Source: Sphingobium sp. Leaf26 (GTDB lineage Bacteria > Pseudomonadota > Alphaproteobacteria > Sphingomonadales > Sphingomonadaceae). Taken from it: DNA of 64,000 nt. The stretch spans positions 1 to 64,000 of the forward strand of contig NZ_LMKV01000008.1 in the NCBI RefSeq assembly GCF_001421665.1, in the 5' to 3' direction. A program made the position numbers and the translations under genes. Below are positions 16,587 through 25,918 of this stretch, piece after piece. Position 1 is the stretch's first letter. The number at the start of each line of letters is the position of its first letter. Below the pieces are notes generated by a model. The model was not told where the DNA came from and made no database searches. It saw nothing but the letters and a program-made list of their open reading frames with translations.

Positions 16587-17240
16587 TCAGCCCTTCTTTT
16601 CGGGCGGCAGCGTGACCCGCACATCTTCGCCGCTCTGACCGGGGAAGTTGGTGAACATCACGTCGATCAGGTTCGGCACCAGATAGGTCAGCTTGTTCGA
16701 CAGCGACTGGGCGCTCGCCTTGCCCTCGAACAGGCGGCGATTGTCCGCCGCGCGGTCGATCTTCAGGCTGAGGTCGCTGGTATAGACGGTGTAGCTGGAC
16801 ACGTCGTTATAGCCGGCGCCGCCGAACAGCCAGGGATCATAGAAGCCATAGCCCCACGGACGACCCCAACGACCGCCGAAGCCGCCGCCCCATGGGCCAC
16901 CACCCCAGCCGCCACCACCAAAGCCAGTGGAGCGCACCTTCTCGCGGCCATTGTCGACATCATAGGCGACGCGCACGATCAGGTCGGCGCGGGCCGGATC
17001 GCTGGCGGCGACATAGCCGGTCTGGGCCAGACGCTGGCCGACCAGATCGGCATAATGGGCGAACTCCAGGCCGCCGGCCAGACGCGGATCGTCCGCGACG
17101 ACGGTGTAGCTCTGCCCGGCGGGGGCAGGGAGTTGCTGGAAACGGGCGACATTGGCCTTGAAACCCGTGGCGCAACCGGACAGCGCCACCAGCGCCAGAG
17201 CGGGCGCTGCGATCAGGCCGAACTTCTTGAAACGAGCCAT
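16587..17240 (-). CDS. DUF4136-type lipoprotein
   Basis: The 217-residue product starts MARFKKFGLIAAPALALVALSGC, a lipoprotein signal with lipobox LSGC. The mature part has the DUF4136 pattern (ADDPRLAGGLEFAHYADLV, ADLIVRVAYDVDNG, RRLFEGKASAQS, LVPNLIDVMFTNFPG). In the middle (about residues 100-130) is a Gly/Trp/Phe-rich stretch, GFGGGGWGGGPWGGGFGGRW, probably a flexible loop at the cell surface or in the periplasm. The role of DUF4136 proteins is not known to me. The longer upstream frame lacks a lipoprotein signal and was discarded. Confidence 0.85.
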   Translation of the reverse strand: MARFKKFGLIAAPALALVALSGCATGFKANVARFQQLPAPAGQSYTVVADDPRLAGGLEFAHYADLVGQRLAQTGYVAASDPARADLIVRVAYDVDNGREKVRSTGFGGGGWGGGPWGGGFGGRWGRPWGYGFYDPWLFGGAGYNDVSSYTVYTSDLSLKIDRAADNRRLFEGKASAQSLSNKLTYLVPNLIDVMFTNFPGQSGEDVRVTLPPEKKG

Positions 17241-17530
17241 GTTTTTACGTCCTATTTCAGGCGAACCCGCCTGCGACCATCTTAGCGCCCTGTCATAGCA
17301 AAACGCAACTGAACATCGTTTGAACGCGCGAACCCATCGAACGGGCGCAAAACCATGTCCTGCCATCTACGACGCTGCGGAAATGGCTATTCCGTCCCCC
17401 AAAGAAAAGGGGCCATCCCTTCGGACGACGTCTGTGGCTTTGGTGCATCAGTCCAGGCGGCTCACCCCGGCTGTCTGCGAAAGCCTTTATAGGACTGGAA
17501 AATAATCGCCCGATCGAACAGACATGCCGG

Positions 17531-18130
17531 ATGATCCGATCCTGCCGCATCCTTCTCGTCCTGCCCCTCCTGCTCGCCGCCGCTTCGCCCGAACCGGCGG
17601 AGCGGGCGAAGCCACGGTCCAGTCCGGGCGCGTGGCTGACCGATGCGGACTATCCCGCTGATGCCCAGCGCCAGCAACAGGATGGCATGGCGGGGTTCCG
17701 GCTGGATATCGACCCGACGGGCACGCCAACCCACTGCACGATCACTTCAAGCACCGGCGTAGCCAGTCTGGACGATGCGACCTGTGCCCGCATGATGGAG
17801 CGGGCGCGCTTCACCCCTGCAAAGGATGCCAATGGGCGAGGGGTGGCCGATATCTATAATGGCCGGATCACATGGCGACTGCCCGATCGTGACGACGGCA
17901 TACGGCCGCTGCCGCCCATGCCCTACCGCCAGCAGGTGACGTTCACCGTAGATTCCGACGGGATCGCGTTCGACTGTAGCATCACGCTGAATGGAGCGAC
18001 GACCGCGAATTCGGCCCAGTGCGCGGATATCATGTCGCATCGCTATGTCCCGCAGCAGGATGCCGCAGGCAAGCCGGTGGCCCAGCGCGTTCGCATGACG
18101 ACGACCTTCGACAAGGTCGATACGCCGTGA
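17531..18130 (+). CDS. TonB C-terminal-like periplasmic protein, two tandem domains
   Basis: The 199-residue product has a signal peptide (MIRSCRILLVLPLLLAAASP). Two similar halves follow: about residues 50-100 (GFRLDIDPTGTPTHCTIT...ATCARMMERARFTPAKD) and 137-185 (QVTFTVDSDGIAFDCSIT...AQCADIMSHRYVPQQD). Each has the TonB C-terminal pattern in which a pair of Cys brackets the domain. No proline-rich linker or membrane anchor typical of full TonB is visible. It could be a periplasmic partner of receptors or an unrelated user of the fold. Confidence 0.75.
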   Translation: MIRSCRILLVLPLLLAAASPEPAERAKPRSSPGAWLTDADYPADAQRQQQDGMAGFRLDIDPTGTPTHCTITSSTGVASLDDATCARMMERARFTPAKDANGRGVADIYNGRITWRLPDRDDGIRPLPPMPYRQQVTFTVDSDGIAFDCSITLNGATTANSAQCADIMSHRYVPQQDAAGKPVAQRVRMTTTFDKVDTP

Positions 18131-18134
18131 CGCT

Positions 18135-18171
18135 GTGACGACCCGCGGCGGGCATCGCCGCCAGTCGTCAC
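18135..18171. terminator. hairpin between two convergent genes
   Basis: GTGACGAC (18135-18142) and GTCGTCAC (18164-18171) are exact reverse complements, with additional GC pairing inside. It lies between the TonB-like gene and trpS, which converge. There is no T-run, so termination is likely but not certain. Confidence 0.45.
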
Positions 18172-18183
18172 GATATCAGCGCG

Positions 18184-19188
18184 TCAGCGCATAAGCCCCA
18201 TCGCGTCATAAGCCGCGCGCAACGTCGGCTCCGCCGCGGCCGCCGCCTTGGCCGCGCCCTTGTCCAGGATCGCGTCGAGCGCGGCGTCTTCGGTGCGCAA
18301 TTCCATGAACCGTTCGCGGATAGGACGCAGCGTTTCCACCAGCACCTCGCCCAACGCCGGCTTGAACGCGCCAAAGCCCTTGCCCGCAAATTCGGCGCAC
18401 ACTTCGTCCGTCGTCCGCCCGGTCAGGGTCGCCAAGATGCCGACCAGATTACCGGCTTCGGGACGACCCGCCAGCCCTTCGGCCGTTTCGGGCAACGGTT
18501 CGGGATCGGTCTTGGCCTTCTTCACCTTGGTCATGATCGCATCATCATCGTCGGTCAGGTTGATGCGGCTCATGTCGCTGGGGTCGGACTTGGACATTTT
18601 CGCGGTGCCGTCGCGCAACGACATGATGCGCGCCGATTCCCTGGGGATGATCGGCGCGGGCAGGGTGAACAGCTCGACGCCGAAGTCGGTGTTGAACTTG
18701 GTCGCGATGTCGCGGCACAGCTCCAGATGCTGCTTCTGGTCCTCACCCACGGGCACATGGGTCGCGTTATAGATCAGGATATCGGCGGCTTGCAGCACCG
18801 GATAGACGAACAGGCCGACCGAAGCCCCCTCGCGATCCTTGCCCGCCTTGTCCTTGAACTGGGTCATGCGGTTGAGCCAGCCGATCCGCGCCGTGCCGTT
18901 GAGCAACCAGCAGAGTTCCGCATGGGCCGGCACCCGCGCCTGATTGAACAGCACGGAACGATCCGGGTCGATCCCTGCGGCGACCAGCGCGGCGGCCATG
19001 TCGCGGACATTGCGGATACGCTGCTCGCGCCCTTCATGCACGGTGATCGAATGCATGTCGGCAAGGAAGAAGAAACACTGGCTGTCGGCGTCCATCTCAT
19101 CCTGCATCCGCACCCAGTTGCGGATCGCGCCCAGGTAATTGCCAAGGTGCAGATTGCCGGTGGGCTGGATGCCGGAAAGGACGCGCAT
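18184..19188 (-). CDS. trpS: tryptophan--tRNA ligase
   Basis: This class I synthetase charges tRNA-Trp. The 334-residue product has the HIGH-type motif in QPTGNLHLGNYLGA at residues 8-21 and KMSKSD at about residue 197, both intact. The length is normal for bacterial TrpRS. It lies 18 bases after murJ on the same strand. Confidence 0.97.
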   Translation of the reverse strand: MRVLSGIQPTGNLHLGNYLGAIRNWVRMQDEMDADSQCFFFLADMHSITVHEGREQRIRNVRDMAAALVAAGIDPDRSVLFNQARVPAHAELCWLLNGTARIGWLNRMTQFKDKAGKDREGASVGLFVYPVLQAADILIYNATHVPVGEDQKQHLELCRDIATKFNTDFGVELFTLPAPIIPRESARIMSLRDGTAKMSKSDPSDMSRINLTDDDDAIMTKVKKAKTDPEPLPETAEGLAGRPEAGNLVGILATLTGRTTDEVCAEFAGKGFGAFKPALGEVLVETLRPIRERFMELRTEDAALDAILDKGAAKAAAAAEPTLRAAYDAMGLMR

Positions 19189-19206
19189 GGGTAGATCCGT
19201 TCTTCT

Positions 19207-20781
19207 TCAGGTTGCACTTTTGCGGCGCATCAGCGCCTTGATATCGGACAGCCGATAGGCCCCCGTGACGACCGACGCCAGCCCGTAAAGCGCCACGCCC
19301 GCGCCGACCAGCAGGCTGAGCGCGACATAGCGCTGCACCATCGCCCCGGTCAGCCAGGGATCGAGCAGGCCCTTGCCGGCCCACAGCGCCACGCCCATGA
19401 CGATCGCGGCGATCGCCAGCCGGGGCAGGCGACGGCGCAGCCCGGCATCGGCCGCGAAATGGCCGCGCTTCACCAGCGTTGTATAGAGCATGGCGACATT
19501 GACGGTGGAGGACAGAGCGGTCGCCAGCGGCGGGCCGATATGACCCAGCGTCGGGATCATGGCGAGATTGCCGACGATGTTGATGACGATCGACAGCATG
19601 GCATACCGCACCGGGGTCTTCGTATCGCCGCGCGCATAATAGCCCGGCGTCAGCACCTTCACGAGCACATAGCTGGGCAGGCCGATCGAGAAGGCCGACA
19701 GCGCCCAGCCGCACCGCATCGCATCCTCGGCCGTGAAGCGGCCATATTGGAACAGGCCGCGCACGATCGGTTCAGCGACGACCAGAAAGGCGACAGTCGC
19801 CGGCAGGGTCAGGAACAGGGCGAGTTCGATGCCCCGGTTCTGCGTCTCCATCGCCTCGGCCTCCTGCCCTTTGGACAGCATGCGCGAAATGGTGGGCAGC
19901 AATATCGTGCCAAGCCCGATGCCGATCAGACCCAGCGGCAACTGGTTCAGCCGGTCGGCGTAATAAATATAGGTGATCGACCCCGACGCCAGCAGCCAGC
20001 CGGACAACGCCGTGGAAATCAGCAAATTGATCTGTGACGCGCCCGCCCCTGCGGCGGCAGGCAATATCTTGCGCAGCAATTCGCGCACATCGCCGTCGAG
20101 GCGCGGGCGTTTCAGCGTCATCGACACGCCCGACCGCTTGCACGCCCAGATCAGCCAGAGCAGTTGCAGGGCGCCGCCGATCGTCACCGACATGGCCTGC
20201 ACCCGCGCCGTTTCATATTCGTCGGCGCCATGGAAAAACCACAGTCCTGCGATCATCGCGACGTTGAGCAGAATGGGCGCGGCGGCATTGACCCAGAATT
20301 TGTCGAGCGAATTGAGGATGCCGCCCAGCAGCGAGGCCAGGGAGATCAATGCCAGATAGGGAATGGTGATGCGCGACAGGGTGACGGCGAAGGCGAACTG
20401 CTCCGCGCTCGGATTTTGTCGTGAAAAGCCACCCGACAGCGCCCAGGTGATCGGCCAGGCAGCCGCGATCAGGACGATCGTGAACAGGATCAGCACCGGC
20501 AGCAGTACCGCCAGCGCCCGCTCGGCAAAATCATAGCCGGCCGGCAATCCGCCTTCGCCCGCCGCCTTCTTGTTGAACAGCGGGATGAAAGCTGCGGAAA
20601 ACGCGCCCTCGGCAAACAGCGCGCGGAACATGTTGGGCAGGCGAAACGCCACGCCATTGAAAGCGTCCGACGCAAAGCCCGCGCCGACATAGCGCGCCGC
20701 CAGCGAATCGCGCACCAGCGCAAGGACGCGGCTGGCGAGGGTAAGGCCCCCGACGGAGCCAAGGGCGCGAACGAGTTTCAT
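19207..20781 (-). CDS. murJ: lipid II flippase MurJ
   Basis: This flips lipid II across the inner membrane for peptidoglycan synthesis. The 524-residue polytopic product has about 14 hydrophobic segments. It starts MKLVRALGSVGGLTLASRVLALVRD and contains FRLPNMFRALFAEGAFSAAFIPLF, the strongly conserved MurJ/MviN region. It probably forms an operon with trpS. Confidence 0.95.
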   Translation of the reverse strand: MKLVRALGSVGGLTLASRVLALVRDSLAARYVGAGFASDAFNGVAFRLPNMFRALFAEGAFSAAFIPLFNKKAAGEGGLPAGYDFAERALAVLLPVLILFTIVLIAAAWPITWALSGGFSRQNPSAEQFAFAVTLSRITIPYLALISLASLLGGILNSLDKFWVNAAAPILLNVAMIAGLWFFHGADEYETARVQAMSVTIGGALQLLWLIWACKRSGVSMTLKRPRLDGDVRELLRKILPAAAGAGASQINLLISTALSGWLLASGSITYIYYADRLNQLPLGLIGIGLGTILLPTISRMLSKGQEAEAMETQNRGIELALFLTLPATVAFLVVAEPIVRGLFQYGRFTAEDAMRCGWALSAFSIGLPSYVLVKVLTPGYYARGDTKTPVRYAMLSIVINIVGNLAMIPTLGHIGPPLATALSSTVNVAMLYTTLVKRGHFAADAGLRRRLPRLAIAAIVMGVALWAGKGLLDPWLTGAMVQRYVALSLLVGAGVALYGLASVVTGAYRLSDIKALMRRKSAT

Positions 20782-20797
20782 GCGCTTAACCCCTGAT

Positions 20798-20878
20798 CCG
20801 TTCGCCCTGAGCCTGTCGAAGGGCTCCCTTGTTCTTTCGCAGAGCAGGAGCGGGTTTCGACAGGCTCAGCCCGAACGG
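20798..20878. repeat. palindromic intergenic repeat (CTGAGCCTGTCGAA type)
   Basis: Arms 20798-20820 and 20856-20878 are near-perfect reverse complements around CCGTTCG-CTGAGCCTGTCGAA, with two mismatches. The motif is a well-known intergenic palindrome in sphingomonads. It lies between murJ and secB. Confidence 0.7.
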
Positions 20879-20900
20879 CGTTGGGGGTCATCGCAAATTA

Positions 20901-21401
20901 TCAGGCGTGGCCGGCCGGCTCGCCAGCGGTCACTTCCATCTGCTCGGCTTGCTGGAGGTACAGCGAACCGAAATCGATCGGGTCGAGCAGCAGCGGCGGG
21001 AAGCCGCCGTCGCGGATCGCATCGGCCAGCACGCGGCGGGCGAAGGGGAAGATGAGGCGCGGCGCTTCGGCCAGCATGAAGGGCTGGACCTGGTCTTCGG
21101 GCACGTTGCGCATGCCGAACAAAGCGGCATAAAGCAGTTCCACGGCAAAGGCGGTGCCCTGCGGCGCGACTGCCTTCACTTCGATCTTCAGCGCGATTTC
21201 CAGCACGTCATCAGCGACGCGCTCGGCGCCGATATTGAACTGCACGTCGATCTGCGGCTGGTCCTGCCACTGATATACGGCCGGTGCGTTCGGGTTCTCG
21301 AACGACAGATCCTTCACATATTGGCTGATCAGCGCGATCTGCGGCGCGGTGTCGGCGCCATTGCCCAGGTTCGTGGTGATGTGATCCGTTGCGTCGGCCA
21401 T
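20901..21401 (-). CDS. secB: protein-export chaperone SecB
   Basis: This cytosolic tetrameric chaperone holds preproteins unfolded and hands them to SecA. The 166-residue product has QYVKDLSFENPNAP, QFNIGAERVADDVLEIALKI, FPFARRVLADAIRDGGFPPL and LDPIDF, all family signatures. The start is MADATDHITTN at 21401. It is divergent from the Tim44-like gene, an arrangement frequent in alphaproteobacteria. Confidence 0.96.
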   Translation of the reverse strand: MADATDHITTNLGNGADTAPQIALISQYVKDLSFENPNAPAVYQWQDQPQIDVQFNIGAERVADDVLEIALKIEVKAVAPQGTAFAVELLYAALFGMRNVPEDQVQPFMLAEAPRLIFPFARRVLADAIRDGGFPPLLLDPIDFGSLYLQQAEQMEVTAGEPAGHA

Positions 21402-21604
21402 GCTCTTCCCTTGACTTTCCTCTGGTCCGGCGGCGGGAAGCCCCCGAATATCTCGACCCGCGCGCTTAGCAGGGGCTTTGGGGCAGGGCAATGGCGCGAC
21501 TGAGGGCGGCGAAGCGCAATCGGCACAAGCCCCTATTTGAAACTGCGCGCAAACATGCCTATGTTGGCCGGAACATTATCCCACACAAAAGGGTATAGCC
21601 TTCC

Positions 21605-22261
21605 GTGTATGTGATCGTCATCCTCGCCATGATCGCCGGTTTTCTGGCGCTGCGGCTCTATTCCGTGCTGGGCAAGCGCACTGGCCACGAGCAGGAGCCT
21701 GCGCCGCGTCCCGCCGATGAGCGTGCCAAGATGACGGTGCTGCAACCGGGCCTCCCCACGCAGAATAGCGGCGACTCGGTCCGCCTCGCCGATGGCCTGA
21801 TCGGTCCCGGCGCGGAAAATGGCGTGCGCGCGTTGATCGCCAGCGACCGCAATTTCGACGTTCCGCAATTCGTGGACGGCGCCAAGAGCGCCTACAAGAT
21901 GGTGCTGGAGGCCTTCTGGCGCGGCGACCGTGATGAACTGGCCTGGCTGTGCGACGATGACGTCCGCGCCTCGTTCGAGGAAGCGATCGCCGCCCGCGAA
22001 GCTGACGGCCATGTCCTCGACAACCGGCTGGTCCGCATCGAAAAGGCGCAGATCGTCGAAGCGTCGGTCGATGGCCGCATTGCCGAAATCGCCCTGCGGT
22101 TCGAGGCGGATATCGCCGCCGTCACGCGCGACAAGGACGGCAATGTCGTTGCCGGTTCGCTCACCGACGCGGTCGGCACCAAGGATATCTGGACCTTCAC
22201 CCGCGACATCCGCAGCGCCGATCCCAACTGGAAGCTCAGCGAAACCGACGAAGCGGCATGA
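21605..22261 (+). CDS. Tim44/TimA-like membrane-associated protein
   Basis: The 218-residue product starts at GTG (MYVIVILAMIAGFLALRLYSVLG). One membrane helix is followed by a charged linker and a Tim44-like domain (QFVDGAKSAYKMVLEAFWRGDRDEL to TKDIWTFTRDIRSADPNWKLSETDEA). In mitochondria Tim44 tethers the import motor. The bacterial relatives are inner-membrane proteins of uncertain role, often beside secB and mltA as here. Its stop overlaps the mltA start as ATGA. Confidence 0.88.
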   Translation: MYVIVILAMIAGFLALRLYSVLGKRTGHEQEPAPRPADERAKMTVLQPGLPTQNSGDSVRLADGLIGPGAENGVRALIASDRNFDVPQFVDGAKSAYKMVLEAFWRGDRDELAWLCDDDVRASFEEAIAAREADGHVLDNRLVRIEKAQIVEASVDGRIAEIALRFEADIAAVTRDKDGNVVAGSLTDAVGTKDIWTFTRDIRSADPNWKLSETDEAA

Positions 22262-23520
22262 TCGCGCGCCAGTCGGGGGCAGCGCTGCTTGCGGCGCTGA
22301 TGCTGTCTGCCTGCACGGGCGGCATGATCCCACCTTCTGCCGGCGGTCCCGCGCCGGCCCGCCCGGTGACGTCGGGTGGTTCGAGCGGACAGGCAACCCC
22401 TCCCGTGCCCGCCACGCCGCGCCCGACCCTTCCGATCGATCTGCCGGCCGAGCCGGCGCTCGACAAGGCGACGGCCGCCGGCCTTGGTGTCACGCGCGGT
22501 CCCGACATTGCCAGCCTCATCCCCTCGGGCGAACGCTCGCGCCTCGCGCTTGCGGCCTTCCGCATCAGTTGTCCTACGCTGATGCGCCGCGCCGACGCCA
22601 GCGGCCTGACGCGCGGATCGGACTGGAACAGCGCCTGCGCCGCCGCCTCTAGCTGGCCCGAAGCCACGGCCAGCGAATTTTTCTCCCGCTATTTCGAAGC
22701 GGTGCAGGTGGGCGACGGCACCGCGTTCGTCACCGGCTATTATGAACCGGAAATCAGTGGATCGCGCACCCGCCAGCCGGGCTATGACGTGCCCATCTAC
22801 CGTCGCCCGACCGACCTGATCGACGTCGATCTCGGCCAGTTCAGCGACAGCCTCAAGGGCCGCACCATTCGCGGCAAGGTGAATGGCACGAAGTTCGTTC
22901 CCTATGACGACCGCAGCCAGATCGTGTCCGGCACGCTCGCCGGGCGTGGCCTTGAACTCGCCTATGCCGCCGATCCGGTCGAATTCTTTTTCCTTCAGGT
23001 ACAGGGCAGCGGACGGCTGAACCTGCCCGACGGCGGCGTCATGCGTATCGGCTATGACGGGCAGAATGGCCGCGACTATACCGGCATCGGCAAGCTGATG
23101 AAGGATCGTGGCCTGATCCAGGCCGGGTCGATGCAGGACATCATGCAATATCTGCGCGCCCATCCGGCCGAAGGCGCGGCAATCATGAACGAGAATAGAA
23201 GCTTCGTGTTCTTCCGCGAACTGACCGGCGCCGGGCCACTCGGCGCGCTCGGCGTACCCGTCACGCCCGAAGCGACCGTCGCGGCCGATCCCAAATTCAT
23301 CCCGCTCGGCGCGCCGGTGCTGCTCTCGCTCGACCGGGCCGAACCCAATGGCATCTGGATCGCGCAGGATACCGGCGGCGCGATCAAGGGCGCCAACCGT
23401 TTCGACAGTTTCTGGGGCGCGGGCGCCCGCGCGCGCGGAATCGCCGGCGGCATGTCCGGGCGCGGCAGCGCGCTCATCCTGTTGCCGATCGGATCGACGG
23501 CCCGCCTCGCCAGGCCCTGA
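22258..23520 (+). CDS. mltA: membrane-bound lytic murein transglycosylase A
   Basis: This outer-membrane lipoprotein cleaves peptidoglycan glycan strands. The 420-residue product has a lipoprotein signal (AALLAALMLSACTGG, lipobox LSAC). The MltA domain follows (VTGYYEPEISGSRTRQPGYDVPIY, SQIVSGTLAGRGLELAYAADPVEFFFLQVQGSGR). The 3D domain carries the catalytic Asp residues (WIAQDTGGAIKGANRFDSFWG). It is translationally coupled to the Tim44-like gene and followed by smr after 3 bases. Confidence 0.94.
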   Translation: MIARQSGAALLAALMLSACTGGMIPPSAGGPAPARPVTSGGSSGQATPPVPATPRPTLPIDLPAEPALDKATAAGLGVTRGPDIASLIPSGERSRLALAAFRISCPTLMRRADASGLTRGSDWNSACAAASSWPEATASEFFSRYFEAVQVGDGTAFVTGYYEPEISGSRTRQPGYDVPIYRRPTDLIDVDLGQFSDSLKGRTIRGKVNGTKFVPYDDRSQIVSGTLAGRGLELAYAADPVEFFFLQVQGSGRLNLPDGGVMRIGYDGQNGRDYTGIGKLMKDRGLIQAGSMQDIMQYLRAHPAEGAAIMNENRSFVFFRELTGAGPLGALGVPVTPEATVAADPKFIPLGAPVLLSLDRAEPNGIWIAQDTGGAIKGANRFDSFWGAGARARGIAGGMSGRGSALILLPIGSTARLARP

Positions 23521-23523
23521 TCC

Positions 23524-24087
23524 ATGGCCCGGCGGCGGCTGTCCAAGGATGAAGCGGCGCTCTGGACAGCGCTCGCCCGGACGGTAAGGCCGCTCCGCCC
23601 GACCGCGCGCGCGGTCAGCGTGCCTGTCACGCCTTCCATGGACCAGTTGATCGACGCGCCGGTCATGGCAGGATCCGGCAAAACAGGGTTAACGGCCGCC
23701 CCGTCCCGGACGATTGTCGCGCCGCCCGCGCGCACCCCTGCCGCGGTGCTCGACAGTGGCTGGGAACGGCGTATCCGTAGCGGCACGATCAGCCCGGACA
23801 TGAGCATCGACCTGCACGGCCACACCCTGTCGATGGCCCATGCGCGTCTTAACCAGGCGATCGCCCAGGCCCTGACACGCGACGTCCGCGTGCTGCTGGT
23901 CGTCACCGGCAAACCGCCGAAAAGCGCGGGCGCAGACGGCGCGTCGCGGCGTGGCGCGATCCGGGGGGAGATCGGCCACTGGCTGGAAACCAGCCCCTAT
24001 GCCGATCGGATCGCCAGCGTCCGCGTCGCCCATCCGCGCCATGGCGGCGACGGCGCGATCTACTTGATATTGCGCCGCAAAAAATGA
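23524..24087 (+). CDS. Smr/MutS2-domain endonuclease-like protein
   Basis: The 187-residue product has a charged, Pro/Ala-rich N-terminal half and a C-terminal Smr domain (about residues 95-185). The domain holds SIDLHGHTLSMAHARLNQAI (the LDxHG-type motif) and VLLVVTGKPPKS (the TGKG-like motif, here TGKP). Smr domains can nick DNA or RNA. The stand-alone role is uncertain. It lies 3 bases after mltA, completing the block. Confidence 0.88.
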   Translation: MARRRLSKDEAALWTALARTVRPLRPTARAVSVPVTPSMDQLIDAPVMAGSGKTGLTAAPSRTIVAPPARTPAAVLDSGWERRIRSGTISPDMSIDLHGHTLSMAHARLNQAIAQALTRDVRVLLVVTGKPPKSAGADGASRRGAIRGEIGHWLETSPYADRIASVRVAHPRHGGDGAIYLILRRKK

Positions 24088-24183
24088 CCCATTTTTGTAA
24101 GACTCAATGATCATTTCTTAACCACTGTCCTTCATATCCCAATGATCGGAGGTTCTGCGGAACGGTATCGGGGCGGGAGGCAC

Positions 24184-25866
24184 ATGCAGGGCGTGACGTT
24201 GAAAAGCCGCGCTGCTGCCTTCGCCTGTGCCGCAGGGGCGCTGGTGTTCATCCTGTCGCTCGTGCTGGGCTACACACCGGGGCAGGAGGATGACCTGCTC
24301 CAGGTCGGCCGTGCCCTCATCATCGCCATCCTCTGCGGTACGATGAGCTGGGCTTCGGCCCGCCGCACCATCGCCACCACCGCCACCGCCATCGATGCAG
24401 CCACCGACCGCCTGCTGTCCGCGGCCCATGGCGACCTGCAATCGCGCGTCCCGACGGAAATCGGCCAGGAACTGCCCGACCTGTCGGTCGCGATGGAAAG
24501 CCTGTTCAGTCAGGTCCGCACCAATCTCGATCATGTGCAGACGCTCGCCCTGTTCGACCAGATCACCGGCCTCGCCAACCGCACCAGTTTTTGTCGCCAG
24601 GTCGAACGGCTGCTCGCCGAGCGCGACGATAATGGCACCGCGACCCTGTTCTTCATCGACCTGGACGGGTTCAAGGGCGTCAACGACACGCTGGGCCATG
24701 CGGCGGGCGACCAGTTGCTCGCCCGCGTCGCAGGTCGCCTGCGCGAAGTGGTGATGGCCCAGGTCAGCACCGGGGGCGGCGATGCCGTCATCGGGCGTCT
24801 GGCGGGCGATGAATTCACCATGTTCTTCCCCCATCTGTCCGGCCCGGCGGCGGCACAGCGCATCGCCCGCGCCATCCAGTTCGCGCTGGGCGAACGGTTC
24901 GATCTTGGCAGCCAGCATGTCGAACTCGGCGCCTCGATCGGCATCGCCTGCCATCCCGACCATGGCGCTACGCTGGCCGACCTGCTGCGCGCGGCGGACG
25001 TCGCCATGTATCATGCCAAGCGTCAGGGCCGTGGCCGCGCCGAAATCTATACCGATGCGCTGGCGCTGGAGGCGGAGGATCGCGCCGAACTGGAACGCGA
25101 CCTGCTGCGCGGGCTGGAGCGGGACGAATTTCTGCTGGAGTTCCAGCCGCAGATCGACGTGGCGACCGGCCGCGCCGTCACCGCCGAAGCGCTGGTCCGC
25201 TGGGCGCATCCCGAACGCGAACTGGTCATGCCCGGCGCGTTCGTCCCGATCGCGGAGGAAAGCGGCTCGATCGTCGCGCTGGGCGACTGGGTGATGGGCC
25301 GCGTGTGCCAGACGGCGGCACGCTGGATGCAGGCCGGCATCGACCAGCGCATCGCCATCAACATCTCCACCCGCGAACTGGCGCAGGCGGACTTTTTCCT
25401 GCGCCTGCGCCATGCCATCGCCACCCATGGCGCGCCACCGTCCATGCTGGAACTGGAGATCACCGAATCGCTGGCGATGGAGATGGAAACGCGGGTGCTG
25501 GAACAGCTCCGTGCGCTGCGCCGCGACGGCGTGCGCATCGCCATCGACGATTTCGGCACCGGCTATTCCAACCTGTCGCGGCTGAAGGAACTGCCCGTCG
25601 ACCGGGTCAAGATCGACCGCAGCCTGGTCCGCGACATCGCCACTTCGGCCGAAGCGCGCACCATCTGCTCCGCCGTCGTCGGCCTGATCCAGGGTCTCGG
25701 CATGGAAGTGGTGGTCGAAGGCATCGAGAGCGAAGCGCAGATGGACGTCCTGCGCGTCATCGGCTGCACCCTGTTCCAGGGCTATCATCTGGCCCGGCCC
25801 ACGGCGGAAGAGGCCTATCTGGCGCAGTTCGCCCCGCTGCGGCCTGTCGTCCGGGATGTGGGGTAG
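24184..25866 (+). CDS. membrane GGDEF-EAL cyclic-di-GMP protein
   Basis: This is a signalling protein for cyclic-di-GMP turnover. The roughly 560-residue product has two N-terminal membrane helices (about residues 8-28 and 40-58), an HAMP-like linker, and a GGDEF domain whose signature reads AGDEF (about residue 206). An EAL domain follows, with intact EALVRW (about 335), NISTRELA and DDFGTGYSNLSRL. A conserved EAL core suggests phosphodiesterase activity. The variant AGDEF may be weakly active or regulatory, and no RxxD inhibitory site precedes it. A longer start at 24142 is possible. The chosen ATG has GGGCGGGAGG close upstream. Confidence 0.92.
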   Translation: MQGVTLKSRAAAFACAAGALVFILSLVLGYTPGQEDDLLQVGRALIIAILCGTMSWASARRTIATTATAIDAATDRLLSAAHGDLQSRVPTEIGQELPDLSVAMESLFSQVRTNLDHVQTLALFDQITGLANRTSFCRQVERLLAERDDNGTATLFFIDLDGFKGVNDTLGHAAGDQLLARVAGRLREVVMAQVSTGGGDAVIGRLAGDEFTMFFPHLSGPAAAQRIARAIQFALGERFDLGSQHVELGASIGIACHPDHGATLADLLRAADVAMYHAKRQGRGRAEIYTDALALEAEDRAELERDLLRGLERDEFLLEFQPQIDVATGRAVTAEALVRWAHPERELVMPGAFVPIAEESGSIVALGDWVMGRVCQTAARWMQAGIDQRIAINISTRELAQADFFLRLRHAIATHGAPPSMLELEITESLAMEMETRVLEQLRALRRDGVRIAIDDFGTGYSNLSRLKELPVDRVKIDRSLVRDIATSAEARTICSAVVGLIQGLGMEVVVEGIESEAQMDVLRVIGCTLFQGYHLARPTAEEAYLAQFAPLRPVVRDVG

Positions 25867-25918
25867 GGGATTTTCTTGTTCCCCCTCCCGAGCGCGGGAG
25901 GGGCGTGTTACGCGCTAT

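Noticed and set aside
24118..25788. A 556-codon minus-strand frame opposite the GGDEF-EAL gene
   Set aside because: It is an antisense shadow with low-complexity composition. The plus-strand gene has all its domain signatures.
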